Shown here piece by piece: positions 38,960-47,076 of a DNA stretch of 64,000 nt. The DNA is from Methylobacterium jeotgali (GTDB lineage: Bacteria; Pseudomonadota; Alphaproteobacteria; Rhizobiales; Beijerinckiaceae). The stretch is taken from assembly GCF_022179345.1 (NCBI RefSeq), contig NZ_BPQR01000056.1:1-64000 (forward strand). Reading direction: 5' to 3'. A program made the position numbers and the translations under genes. The notes under the pieces are model-generated. The model saw nothing but the letters and a program-made list of their open reading frames with translations. It searched no databases and was not told the DNA's origin. Position 1 is the stretch's first letter, and each line of letters starts with the position of its first letter.

Positions 38960-40942
38960 ATGATCCGCGCACTCGCCGGAGCCCTGGCGCTCGTCCTCGC
39001 CCTCGCCGCGCCGGCGGCCGCCTTCGACATCCAGTCCTCGACCACGCCGGGCAACGCGCCGGCGGCGCTGTCGCAGGGCGAGATCGCCATCAACCGGGCC
39101 GACCGGACCCTCTTCTTCAAGAACGTGGACGGCACCCTGGGCCGCGGCGCGCTCCTCAACGCCACGGCCGCCGGCCGATCCGCGGTGGAGCAGTCGGACG
39201 CCTCGGCGCTGAAGGTGGCGCTGCCCGGCGTGACCGACACGCTGGCGCGCGTCCTCGGCGGCCTCGACGTGCCCTCGACCCTGTGGGGCATCTCGGTCGC
39301 GAGCGCCGACAACACGGCGCAGATCAACGCGTGGCTCGCCTACTGCAACACCTATCGCGTGCCCTGCCGGCTCGTCGGCGCGACCAGCGGCGCCTACCGC
39401 GCCTGCGGCATCGTCATCCCCGGCCCCGACACCATCCTGATCGGCCCCGGCTCGGCGAGCGCGACGCTCCTCACCGCGACCGTGGGCTGTGCGCAGGACT
39501 TCATCACGGTCCCGGCCGTCGCCTCCACGAACACCCGCGGCCTGCGGATGCCGACGATCCGCGACATCGTGATCGACTGCCGCGGCTACCAGAACACCGC
39601 CGGGCACTGCATCTCGCTCCCCGAGGACACGATCAACAGCTACGGCACCGGCATTCAGATCTTCAACGCGTATATCGACTACGCGCCGAAGACGGGCATC
39701 TACGTGGGCAAGAACCGAGGCTCGGGCGTCCTCAACAACGTGATGGTCTACCACTACGGAGAGACCGGGCTGACCCTCGACGGTGCGTCCGACTGGAACT
39801 GCCTCGCCTCCAACTTCTCCGGCAACCTCCCGAACAACAACTTCGCCTTTGCGGGCGTCTGGATCAAAGCCGGGGCGAACTCGACCTTCATCCAGTGCCG
39901 CAGCTACCAGAACCTCTACGGCCTGCGCAGCGAGTACGCCTCCACCTCTACGCCCTTCACGTGGATCAGCGGCGACCTCTCGGCCAACACCCGCAACGGC
40001 GCCTTCATCGACAGCGGGAATTTCACTCAGGCCCCGGTGATCTCGGGCACGCGGTTCACGAACAACAGCCTGGAGGCGACCAACACCTATTCCGACATCG
40101 TGGTCTCGCGGAACACCGGCGCAATCATCACCGGCAATATCTTCATGAAGTCGGGCTCCACGATCTCCAAATACCTGATCGAGACCGTCACGCCGACGGG
40201 TCCGATCGTCGCCAGCGGCAACAGCTTCAACGCCACGCAGCCGAGCTACATGCCCTACGGCACGGCGGTCTCGAACGACTTCCCCAACGTGCCGATCCCG
40301 GCGACCGACTCCGGCTTCACCAGCTCCGTCGGGACGGGTAGCTACGTCAACCGCTGGAGCACGGCCGGCGGCTTCGGGGCGAACGCGGCGGGGCAGTACA
40401 CGACCGCGCTCGGCCGGCAGGTCACGGCGCAGGTCAATCACTCCGTCGCCCTCGGCGCCTACAGCTACGCCCGGCGCGCCGGACTCGCCTACTCGAACGC
40501 CGTGTTCTCGACGGCCGGCGACACGCAGGTGATGGCGGTCGACCTCCTCAACGGCATCACGACCGACGGCAGCACCGCCGTGCGCCTGACCTCGGACATG
40601 CAGACAGCGGGGGCGAGCAACACCTTCAACGTGGTTGAGAACAACAAGAAGCTCGTCCTCTCGGGCATCAGGATCGTCGCATCCGACCCGGCGAGCACAG
40701 ACTTCGCGGTGTGGGACGTGGATCTCGTCGCGATCACCCGCGGCACCACGGCCGCCTCCGTCTCGATCGCCGCCTACACGCCCGTCGTGACCGCGAAGGC
40801 GCGCACGGGCGCCCTGTCCGGCCTCAACCCGCCGTCGATCGCCGCCGACACCACGCTCGGCGGCCTCGCGGTCGCCGCCACCGGCATCGCCGGCACGACG
40901 CTGCACTGGTCGTTCTCGGCCCGCACCGTCGAGCTGAAGTGA
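38960..40942 (+). CDS. Beta-helix tailspike with N-terminal signal-peptide-like segment
   Basis: 660 residues from ATG 38960. Begins M-I-R-A-L-A-G-A-L-A with a hydrophobic core and A-A-A-F, a Sec-type signal, directly followed by a virion-anchor motif (L-S-Q-G-E-I-A-I-N-R-A-D-R-T-L-F-F). Residues ~110-460 show turns of a right-handed beta-helix (I-V-I-D-C-R-G, G-I-Q-I-F-N-A, G-I-Y-V-G-K-N). Near 485-520 A-L-G-R…S-V-A-L-G-A-Y-S resembles a YadA-type head. Likely binds or degrades a surface polysaccharide. Confidence 0.82.
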   Translation: MIRALAGALALVLALAAPAAAFDIQSSTTPGNAPAALSQGEIAINRADRTLFFKNVDGTLGRGALLNATAAGRSAVEQSDASALKVALPGVTDTLARVLGGLDVPSTLWGISVASADNTAQINAWLAYCNTYRVPCRLVGATSGAYRACGIVIPGPDTILIGPGSASATLLTATVGCAQDFITVPAVASTNTRGLRMPTIRDIVIDCRGYQNTAGHCISLPEDTINSYGTGIQIFNAYIDYAPKTGIYVGKNRGSGVLNNVMVYHYGETGLTLDGASDWNCLASNFSGNLPNNNFAFAGVWIKAGANSTFIQCRSYQNLYGLRSEYASTSTPFTWISGDLSANTRNGAFIDSGNFTQAPVISGTRFTNNSLEATNTYSDIVVSRNTGAIITGNIFMKSGSTISKYLIETVTPTGPIVASGNSFNATQPSYMPYGTAVSNDFPNVPIPATDSGFTSSVGTGSYVNRWSTAGGFGANAAGQYTTALGRQVTAQVNHSVALGAYSYARRAGLAYSNAVFSTAGDTQVMAVDLLNGITTDGSTAVRLTSDMQTAGASNTFNVVENNKKLVLSGIRIVASDPASTDFAVWDVDLVAITRGTTAASVSIAAYTPVVTAKARTGALSGLNPPSIAADTTLGGLAVAATGIAGTTLHWSFSARTVELK

Positions 40943-40955
40943 GAGCGGGGTTCCC

Positions 40956-41465
40956 ATGCGTCCGACCCGCTACGATGGTCTCGCCCTCGAGGCCGGCGAC
41001 ACCGTCGACCTCGCCTTTCGGTTGTGGAGCCGGGCCGACGGCCAGCGTTTCCCCTACGTCGTCGGCGCCGGCGAGCGCTTCGTCCTGACCCTGCGCTGGC
41101 AGGGCGGAGCGATCGTCGCCGCGACCTCCGACAGCGGCGCCGGCCGCCTCGTCCTCGACCAGGCCGCCGGCAGGACGGTGCTGCGCCGCCGGCTCGCCGC
41201 CTCCGAGACGGCGGCCATGCCGATCGGGCGGCTCGCCACGCTGACCCTGGTGCGCGTGCCCGCCGCCGGCGAGCGCCGGACCTGGCTCACGGGGACCGTG
41301 AAGGGCCGGACCACGCCCGAGGCCGGGCCCGGCGATACCGCACTCGACCTCGTCATCGATGACACGAGCCTCACCGTCGACCTCGCCGTCGACGACGCGG
41401 CGCAGGCGACGACGCTCGCCCTCGCCTCCGAGGCCGCCTTCGTCAGCGCACTCCTCTTCGGCTGA
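40956..41465 (+). CDS. Hypothetical tail/baseplate protein
   Basis: 169 residues, beta-rich with G-D-T-V-D-L-A-F-R-L at the N-terminus and alternating small-residue strands. Resembles upper-baseplate/fibre modules. No clear family. Confidence 0.65.
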   Translation: MRPTRYDGLALEAGDTVDLAFRLWSRADGQRFPYVVGAGERFVLTLRWQGGAIVAATSDSGAGRLVLDQAAGRTVLRRRLAASETAAMPIGRLATLTLVRVPAAGERRTWLTGTVKGRTTPEAGPGDTALDLVIDDTSLTVDLAVDDAAQATTLALASEAAFVSALLFG

Positions 41466-41472
41466 GGCCCTC

Positions 41473-42402
41473 ATGAAGCAGTTCCTGACTGGAAGCTGGG
41501 CGTTCGTGCCCGGCGCGCGGACGCTCGACCTCTCGGCGATCGACGGCTTCGACGTGCGCCACCTCCTCGGCGTCATCAACCTCGACGCCGCGGCCGTGAT
41601 CTATGCGCCTGGGACGGCCGGAAAGGGCTACACCACGCTCGCCGGCGGCGTGCTGACCCTGGCCTTCGACACTTCGGCGATGGCCGCCGGTGCGCGGCTG
41701 ATGGTGATCTACGACCGCGATGCCGACCTCGATCCGGCTTGGGACGGGGCCGCGCAGCGCGCCAGCGTCAACGGCCTCCTCAAGGCGCTGTGGAGCAAGC
41801 TCGCCGGCACGCTGAAGGTCTCGGCCGACAGCCTGCCGCTGCCCGCCGGCGCGGCCTCCGCCGCGCGGCAGGACGCGGCGGCCGTGCAGCTCCAGGCGAT
41901 CGCCGACCGGCTGGCGGCGACGCTGGCCGTCTCGGCGTCAGCGCTTCCGCTGCCGACCGGCGCCGCGACGAACGCGAAGCTTGAGGAGCTGCGCGCCCTG
42001 CTCGCGGCGACGCTCACCGTCGCGCTCCCGAGCGGCGCCGCGACCGCGGCCCGCCAGGATGCCGCCGCGGCGGTGCTCGGGAACATCCTCACGGCGCTGG
42101 CCGCGGTGCTCACCGTCAAGGCGCAGATCGGCGGGGCCGACGTCTCGGCCGCCAACCCGATGCCGGTGCAGGAGCGCGTCGTACAGGGCGCGGTCGCCAT
42201 CCCGGCGAAGGACGTCGACGTGACGCCGGGGCTCGTCTTCTTCGTGAACTGCACCGCGCCGGGCACGGTGATGCTCACGCTCGCCAACGGCTCGCAACTT
42301 CCGCTGCCGCTGCGGGAGGGCCCGGCCTTCCTCCAGATGGCCGTGCGCCAGGTCAACGCCGTCGGCACCTCGGCCGAGGCGACCTATTTCAACCTGATCT
42401 GA
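41473..42402 (+). CDS. Tail fibre-like protein with internal repeats
   Basis: 309 residues. The middle has three related units, each with a P-x-G-A-A-[ST]-x-A-[RK] core followed by Q-D/E-x-Ala-rich helix, a pattern seen in many phage baseplate/fibre proteins. The C-terminal third is beta-rich (G-L-V-F-F-V-N-C-T). Adjacent to the SGNH hydrolase, so probably part of the adsorption apparatus. Confidence 0.7.
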   Translation: MKQFLTGSWAFVPGARTLDLSAIDGFDVRHLLGVINLDAAAVIYAPGTAGKGYTTLAGGVLTLAFDTSAMAAGARLMVIYDRDADLDPAWDGAAQRASVNGLLKALWSKLAGTLKVSADSLPLPAGAASAARQDAAAVQLQAIADRLAATLAVSASALPLPTGAATNAKLEELRALLAATLTVALPSGAATAARQDAAAAVLGNILTALAAVLTVKAQIGGADVSAANPMPVQERVVQGAVAIPAKDVDVTPGLVFFVNCTAPGTVMLTLANGSQLPLPLREGPAFLQMAVRQVNAVGTSAEATYFNLI

Positions 42403-42410
42403 GGCCGGCG

Positions 42411-43670
42411 ATGCTGCACTTCTCGCTGCCGGGCCTCTCAGCCAGGGCCATCCGCAACCTCGCCCGCCCGGCTACGCGCTGGGGCCAGCGCGTGCTCATC
42501 CGTGGCGGCGCGGCGATCACGGCCCGCACCGGCCTCGCCTGGTTCGCGGCCGAGACCGACTTCCTCTGGGTCCGCCCGTGGTACGCCAACGCGACCACGT
42601 CCACGCTCACGATCGACAAGACCACGATCCAGGCCAGCGCCGGCATGGCGAGCCTTCAGCCCGTCGACGCCGGTGGCGCCGTCCTGCCGATGCTGCCGGT
42701 CTATGCCAACGCCGCCGGCCTTGAGCACAAGCCCGGTGAGGTCTCGGGTAGCGCCCTCGCGCTGGCCATCCCCGCGCCCTCGACGAACGCGACCCTCGCG
42801 GCCGCCAACCCCGCCTTCGCCTGCGGCGACTGGACGAAATGCCCCTCCATCCCGCGCGCCGACGGCTCCTTCCGGCCGCTTCTCCAGGTGCGCAGCTACA
42901 TCTCCGGCGCCGCGACGCTCATCAACGAGGTCGACAAGGACGCGTGGGACGATCCGGCCGTCCACCTTGGCCGGATCATCGACCTCTACGACGGCGGCGG
43001 CGACCAGAGCGCGGCGGCCTCGCCGGCGATGGCGGAGGTGATCCGCTGCTACGTCGCCGGCCTCGAGTTCCTCGGGCCCAGGATGGTGCAGAGCGTGCTC
43101 TGCATCGGCGACAGCGAGACCGAGGGCAACATGTCGACCTCGGGCCGCCGGTCCTGGGGCCACATCGTCACCGCGGCGCTGAGCACGGCAAACCGCCCCG
43201 TCTCGCACATCAACGCGGGCTGGACGGCGCAGACCACCCAGCAGTTCGTGGATCGCGGCATCCAGGACATCCGCCGGTTCCTGCCCTCCGTCGTCTGCTT
43301 CCCCGGCATGTCGCCGAACGATTTTCCGACCGCCATGGCCGTGGTGCAGAACGGCTTCGAGAACTGCCTCCGGCTCGCCAACGCCGCCCGTGAGGCCGGC
43401 GCGATCCCGATCTTCTGGACGAGCTTCCCGACCAACGGCCGCACCGCCGCGCAGGATGCGCCGCGCCAGTGGCTCAACGCGACCCTGCGCGGCCTGCGCT
43501 CGAACGGATGGCTGGTCGCGGACTTCGATGCGGCGATCTCGAACGGCGGCAACCCCGCGAGCATCCTGCCCGCCTTCGACAGCGGCGACGGCCTGCACCT
43601 CAACGATGCCGGCTGGAATGCGTGCGCCGCAGTCATGCAGCCGGTGCTCGGGCAGGCGCTGAGCCTCTGA
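42411..43670 (+). CDS. SGNH/GDSL hydrolase, virion-associated
   Basis: 419 residues. N-terminal ~225 residues are a beta-rich attachment domain; the SGNH esterase fold starts at S-V-L-C-I-G-D-S (Ser235), with the block containing S-P-N-D (Asn303) and the catalytic D-x-x-H as D393-G-L-H396. Such enzymes deacetylate or de-esterify surface glycans. A collinear paralog lies outside the prophage at 45823-47073. Confidence 0.85.
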   Translation: MLHFSLPGLSARAIRNLARPATRWGQRVLIRGGAAITARTGLAWFAAETDFLWVRPWYANATTSTLTIDKTTIQASAGMASLQPVDAGGAVLPMLPVYANAAGLEHKPGEVSGSALALAIPAPSTNATLAAANPAFACGDWTKCPSIPRADGSFRPLLQVRSYISGAATLINEVDKDAWDDPAVHLGRIIDLYDGGGDQSAAASPAMAEVIRCYVAGLEFLGPRMVQSVLCIGDSETEGNMSTSGRRSWGHIVTAALSTANRPVSHINAGWTAQTTQQFVDRGIQDIRRFLPSVVCFPGMSPNDFPTAMAVVQNGFENCLRLANAAREAGAIPIFWTSFPTNGRTAAQDAPRQWLNATLRGLRSNGWLVADFDAAISNGGNPASILPAFDSGDGLHLNDAGWNACAAVMQPVLGQALSL

Positions 43671-43708
43671 CCCCGGCGCTCCGGCGCCCCCAACAACTGG
43701 AGATCGTC

Positions 43709-44362
43709 ATGGAACTCAGCCTCATCGGCCGGGCGGTGCTCATCGCGCGCGAGGGCGCCCGCCTCGAGGCCTACCGCGACTCGGTCGGCGTCTGGACGAT
43801 CGGCGTCGGGCACACCTCCGCCGCCGGCGCCCCGAAGGTCACGCCCGGCCTGACGATCACCGCGCAGGAATGCGACGCGATCTTCGAGCGCGACGTGGCG
43901 CGCTTCGCCCGCACCGTCGCCGACAACGTGCCCCGCGAGCTGCCCCAGCACGCTTTCGACGCCCTGGTCTCGCTCTGCTTCAACATCGGCCAGGGGGCCT
44001 TCCTGCGCTCGACCCTGCTCCGGCGCCTCCGGGCCGGCGACATGGCGGGCGCCGCCGAGGCGATCCTCATGTGGAACCGCCCGTCCGCGATCCTGGACCG
44101 CCGACACGGCGAGTACGACCAGTTTCGCACGCCCTACGCCACCGCACTCCCGCGCGCCCGGCGCGGCGACCCCAAGGCGGTGCCGGCGCCCGCCAGGCCG
44201 CCGGCGCCGAAGCCGGCCACTCCCTCCGCTCCGACGAGCGCGAAGCCCGCCCCTGACGGCGGGCTTCTTCGTTCCGGGGCCCAGGCGACCGGCGCCGCCG
44301 TCCGCACCGGCCTCGCGGGCCTCTACGACGCCATCCACAACGCCCTCGCGCGAAAGGTCTGA
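43709..44362 (+). CDS. Endolysin, T4-type lysozyme (GH24)
   Basis: 217 residues. Catalytic Glu15 (A-R-E-G), Asp24 (Y-R-D-S-V-G-V-W) and Thr30 (T-I-G-V-G-H-T) have exactly the E-8-D-5-T spacing of GH24. After about residue 150 the protein carries a Pro/Ala-rich linker and a short helix, an extension beyond the minimal enzyme. No N-terminal signal-anchor, so export would need the holin. Confidence 0.9.
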   Translation: MELSLIGRAVLIAREGARLEAYRDSVGVWTIGVGHTSAAGAPKVTPGLTITAQECDAIFERDVARFARTVADNVPRELPQHAFDALVSLCFNIGQGAFLRSTLLRRLRAGDMAGAAEAILMWNRPSAILDRRHGEYDQFRTPYATALPRARRGDPKAVPAPARPPAPKPATPSAPTSAKPAPDGGLLRSGAQATGAAVRTGLAGLYDAIHNALARKV

Positions 44363-44365
44363 GCC

Positions 44366-44638
44366 ATGTTCCGCCGCTCCACCTCCTGGGCGCGGGTGCG
44401 CCTGGCGCGCTGCTGGCGGGCCACCGCCGGCAGCCGCATCTACCTCCTCGCCCTCGTCATGGCCCTGCCGGACATCCTCGACGCCCTGGTCGGCGTCGAC
44501 CTCAACAGCCTCCTGCCGGCCTGGATGCCGGGTGCGAAGGTGGCGACCGCGCTCGCGATCCTGCGCCTGTTCGTGCGGGCCTACGCCACCAAGCTCGGCG
44601 AGGTCCTGCCGCCGCGGCCGCCGGGAGGGCTCCGCTGA
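44366..44638 (+). CDS. Small membrane protein, holin candidate
   Basis: 90 residues with a basic N-terminus and two moderately hydrophobic segments (I-Y-L-L-A-L-V-M-A-L-P-D-I-L and A-T-A-L-A-I-L-R-L-F-V). Immediately after the endolysin and overlapping the next gene by one base. Phage holins often look like this, but sequence alone does not prove it. Confidence 0.55.
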   Translation: MFRRSTSWARVRLARCWRATAGSRIYLLALVMALPDILDALVGVDLNSLLPAWMPGAKVATALAILRLFVRAYATKLGEVLPPRPPGGLR

Positions 44639-45054
44639 TGGGCCTCCTCGGCTGGCTCTCCAACCCCATCGGCGCCGCCCTCGGCACGGTCGGCTCCGGT
44701 CTCATCAAGCTCTTCGGGAACTCGGTCCTCGGCCCGATCCTGAAGACCCTCGAGAACGGCCAGAACGCCCAGCGCGACGTCGCCGTGCAGGCCGTCCAGG
44801 CGGAGATGGCGGCCAACCAGGCGAAGGCGGCGATCGCGCCCGCCTTCAAGGGCCTGATCTACGGCATCGGCATCCCGCCGGCGGTCCACTTCGGGGCGAT
44901 CTGCCTGTCGAAGACCTTCGATCTCGGCTGGCCGATCGAGCCGCTGCCGACGGACTACGTGGCGATCGAGGCGACGATCCTCACCGCCTTCTTCGTCTCC
45001 TCACCGCTCACCACGCTCGCGCGTGCCGGAGCGGCCCGCCTGCTCAAGGCGTGA
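44638..45054 (+). CDS. Membrane protein, holin candidate
   Basis: 138 residues. An amphipathic/hydrophobic N-terminus (L-G-W-L-S-N-P-I-G-A-A-L), a charged helix (A-V-Q-A-E-M-A-A-N-Q-A-K) and two further hydrophobic segments (F-K-G-L-I-Y-G-I-G-I-P-P-A-V and Y-V-A-I-E-A-T-I-L-T-A-F-F-V). Similar genes follow lysozyme in many alphaproteobacterial phages. Which of this and the 44366 product forms the pore is open. Confidence 0.6.
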   Translation: MGLLGWLSNPIGAALGTVGSGLIKLFGNSVLGPILKTLENGQNAQRDVAVQAVQAEMAANQAKAAIAPAFKGLIYGIGIPPAVHFGAICLSKTFDLGWPIEPLPTDYVAIEATILTAFFVSSPLTTLARAGAARLLKA

Positions 45055-45061
45055 CCTGGCC

Positions 45062-45487
45062 ATGGGGGCCCCGATGTTCGGCAGCATCCTCGAGTACGGC
45101 AAGACCGCCGCCGCCACTCTCGGCGTCGGCAGCGCCCTGCTGGCCGCCTATACCTCGATGGGCCTGCCGCTGCCGGCGAGCCAGGCCTTCGTCGAGGGGA
45201 AGGTGCGGACCGTCGTCGACAAGATCGACGCGTCCGACACCGTCACGGCGCGCAAGATCGACAACCTCGCCGCCACCACCCTCGAGCTGCAACGCAAGGC
45301 GATCGTCCAGCAGAAGGCCCGCCTGCGCTTCGAGACCTCGGCGAACGGCTCCCTGCTCACGAAGGCTGATCCCGCCCGCCGCGTGACGCTCGAGCGCCGC
45401 TCGGCCGAGATCCAGGACGAGCTGCAGGACCTCGAGCGCGACGACGACGAGCTGCGGCAGCGTATAGGGCGCCTTCGTCAGCCTTAG
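45062..45487 (+). CDS. Coiled-coil membrane protein, spanin-like
   Basis: 141 residues from ATG 45062 (ATG 45074 is an alternative). One N-terminal hydrophobic helix (A-A-A-T-L-G-V-G-S-A-L-L-A-A-Y) followed by long charged coiled coil (L-E-R-R-S-A-E-I-Q-D-E-L-Q-D-L-E-R-D-D-D-E-L). The topology fits an inner-membrane spanin (Rz-like). A nested Rz1-like lipoprotein was not found. Confidence 0.6.
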   Translation: MGAPMFGSILEYGKTAAATLGVGSALLAAYTSMGLPLPASQAFVEGKVRTVVDKIDASDTVTARKIDNLAATTLELQRKAIVQQKARLRFETSANGSLLTKADPARRVTLERRSAEIQDELQDLERDDDELRQRIGRLRQP

Positions 45488-45548
45488 AGCCCGCCTTGTA
45501 AGGCCGATCGGGCGGTTCGTAAGCCCCTGCCCCCTGTAGCGTCGACAC

Positions 45549-45586
45549 GCGCCCCCGGCTTCGGCCGGGGGCGCTTTCGTCGTTTC
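45549..45586 (+). terminator. Late-operon terminator with TTCG tetraloop
   Basis: GCGCCCCCGGC (45549-45559) and GCCGGGGGCGC (45564-45574) form a perfect 11-bp stem closing a TTCG loop, followed by TTTCGTCGTTT. It lies 60 bp after the last late gene and before attR, ending transcription at the prophage edge. Confidence 0.85.
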
Positions 45587-45673
45587 AGGCCGTTAAACTC
45601 GGGCTCATGCCCGTAGTGCAGTTCGGGCGGACGGCGGTCTAACGAAGCCTTGATTTCGCTCAGCAACTCGCCC

Positions 45674-45720
45674 GCCTGTCACGCCGGAGGTCGCGGGTTC
45701 GAGCCCCGTCGCCCGCGCCA
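45674..45720. repeat. attR core (47-bp direct repeat, copy 2)
   Basis: Identical to 2416-2462 but without the 5' half of the tRNA; it is the original chromosomal 3' end of tRNA-Asp, displaced by integration. The base before it (C45673) and those after it differ from attL. Confidence 0.95.
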
Positions 45721-45786
45721 CCTTCATTCCATAGCCGGAAATCGCAAGCGCCCTTCGCGTTTCGCGCCTCCTCGTCCGAAGCCCGA

Positions 45787-45806
45787 GCCGCGTCGGCTGA
45801 CGCGGC
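45787..45806. terminator. Terminator-like hairpin after the SGNH gene
   Basis: GCCGCGTC (45787-45794) and GACGCGGC (45799-45806) form a perfect 8-bp stem with a GGCT loop, 17 bp beyond the stop of the minus-strand gene at 45823. No strong T-run on either side. Confidence 0.45.
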
Positions 45807-45822
45807 CCGAGCGAGCCCATGG

Positions 45823-47073
45823 CTACAGGGCGACGGCTTGGCGCAGAGCCCGCGCCAGTTCCGTGCCGCAGGCCGCGTAGCCGGCATCGTTGAGATGGGT
45901 GCCGTCGCCGCTGTCGAAACCCGCCCGCAGCCGGCCGAGCCCGGCACCGTCCGTCAGCACCCGGTCGAGATCGGCCACCAGCCAGCCCTCCCCCGCCAGC
46001 GCCCGCATCCGCGCGGCGACGCTCGTCCGGTAGCTCTCGGCGGCGGCGTCCGCGATGCGGGCGGTCGGCATCGGCGTGACGAAGACCGGCACGCCGCCAT
46101 AGGCGCGGACGGCCTGCGCCAGGGCGATGCCCCGGCCGACGCCGGCCGCCACCGCCGGGGCCGAGGTGTAGGCGTCGTTCGGGCTCCAGGGCGCGATCAC
46201 CGCCACGGGGGGCTGGAAGCGGGCGATCTCGGCCCGGCCGCGCTCGAAGAACTGAAGGGTCGTCTGGCCGGACCAGCCGCTGTTGACGAAGCTTACCGGG
46301 CGGGCGGGCGTCGAGACCGCGGCGCAGGCCAGCATCCCGTAGGCGGTGAAGCCGGACGTGCTACCCTGCCCGCCCATCAGGCTGTCGCCGATGCCCATCA
46401 CCGTGAGGACCGGCTTCGCGGTGAGGAACTCGACGCCGTAGAGGATGCCGCGGGGCGTCGTGCCGAAGCTCGGCGTCGCGCTCGTGGTCTGGTCGCCGCC
46501 GCCGTCGAGGATCGTCCAGGTCAGCCCCTGCGACTGCGCCTCGAAGGCGTTGAGGTCGATGTTGGTGCCGGAGACGAGGCAGCGATAGGCCCCCGCGTAG
46601 TGGGCGCGGTGCATCAGCAGCGGCAGGGTGCCGCCGTCCCGCCGCGGGAGCGAGGCGCCCTGCATCCAGTCCGAGCAGACGGGATTCGGATTTGCCGACG
46701 TTCCGACCGGGATCGTGATCGTGGCGGTGCTGCCCGAGGTCGAGCCCGGCAGGCTGTCGGCTCCTCCGGCGTTGAAGGTCACGGCCTGGAAGCCCAGCGC
46801 GGCGCCGGCCGAATCGCGCGGCACGGCGCTCGCCTTGTCGGCGGAGGGCGACCACGCGGCCTTGGTCAGGGTGATCGGGGTGGCGGTGTCGTTGGCGTAC
46901 CAGAAGCGCACCCACTCGAACTCGGCCGGCAGGGCGAGGGTCTCGTGGGTGGTGCGGGGTCCGGTCACGTCGGCGAAGCCGCGCACGAACTGGCGCCGGG
47001 CGCCCTTGTTGCGCACGGGGGCGAGGTTGCGGATGCGGGTGGCGGTCAGCGGCGCGAGCGCGTTGAAACCCAT
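45823..47073 (-). CDS. SGNH/GDSL hydrolase, paralog of the prophage 42411 gene
   Basis: 416 residues. Collinear with the prophage protein along its whole length: I-R-N-L-A near the start, L-D-G-G-G-D-Q-T before the catalytic domain, G-I-G-D-S (Ser231) with S-T-S-G, the N-S-G-W-S-G-Q-T-T block, W-S-P-N-D (Asn), G-W-L-V-A-D-L-D, and D-S-G-D-G-T-H-L-N-D-A-G with the catalytic D-x-x-H. Lies 103 bp outside attR, on the opposite strand, in an operon with the 47077 gene. Probably a glycan esterase; either remnant of an older tail locus or a domesticated gene. Confidence 0.85.
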   Translation of the reverse strand: MGFNALAPLTATRIRNLAPVRNKGARRQFVRGFADVTGPRTTHETLALPAEFEWVRFWYANDTATPITLTKAAWSPSADKASAVPRDSAGAALGFQAVTFNAGGADSLPGSTSGSTATITIPVGTSANPNPVCSDWMQGASLPRRDGGTLPLLMHRAHYAGAYRCLVSGTNIDLNAFEAQSQGLTWTILDGGGDQTTSATPSFGTTPRGILYGVEFLTAKPVLTVMGIGDSLMGGQGSTSGFTAYGMLACAAVSTPARPVSFVNSGWSGQTTLQFFERGRAEIARFQPPVAVIAPWSPNDAYTSAPAVAAGVGRGIALAQAVRAYGGVPVFVTPMPTARIADAAAESYRTSVAARMRALAGEGWLVADLDRVLTDGAGLGRLRAGFDSGDGTHLNDAGYAACGTELARALRQAVAL

Positions 47074-47076
47074 GGC

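Larger units (their letters stand above)
2416..45720. mobile_element. Complete temperate siphophage prophage (HK97/RcGTA-like) in tRNA-Asp
   Basis: The limits are set by a 47-bp perfect direct repeat of the tRNA-Asp 3' end. Inside, in phage order, are integrase and excisionase-like gene, leftward early operon, CI/Cro switch, replication initiator with iterons, methylases, HNH nuclease, terminase, head, tail, lysis genes and a terminator. Flanking genes are chromosomal on the left, and on the right after two tail-like genes. No stop or frameshift was seen in any essential structural gene. It carries no recognisable toxin, antibiotic-resistance or metabolic cargo. Confidence 0.95.

Noticed and set aside
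41830..42110. Repeated P-x-G-A-A units in the fibre-like protein, considered as a diversity-generating or CRISPR-like repeat
   Set aside because: Repeats are protein-level, imperfect and common in phage fibres; no reverse transcriptase, template repeat or spacer structure is present anywhere in the window.
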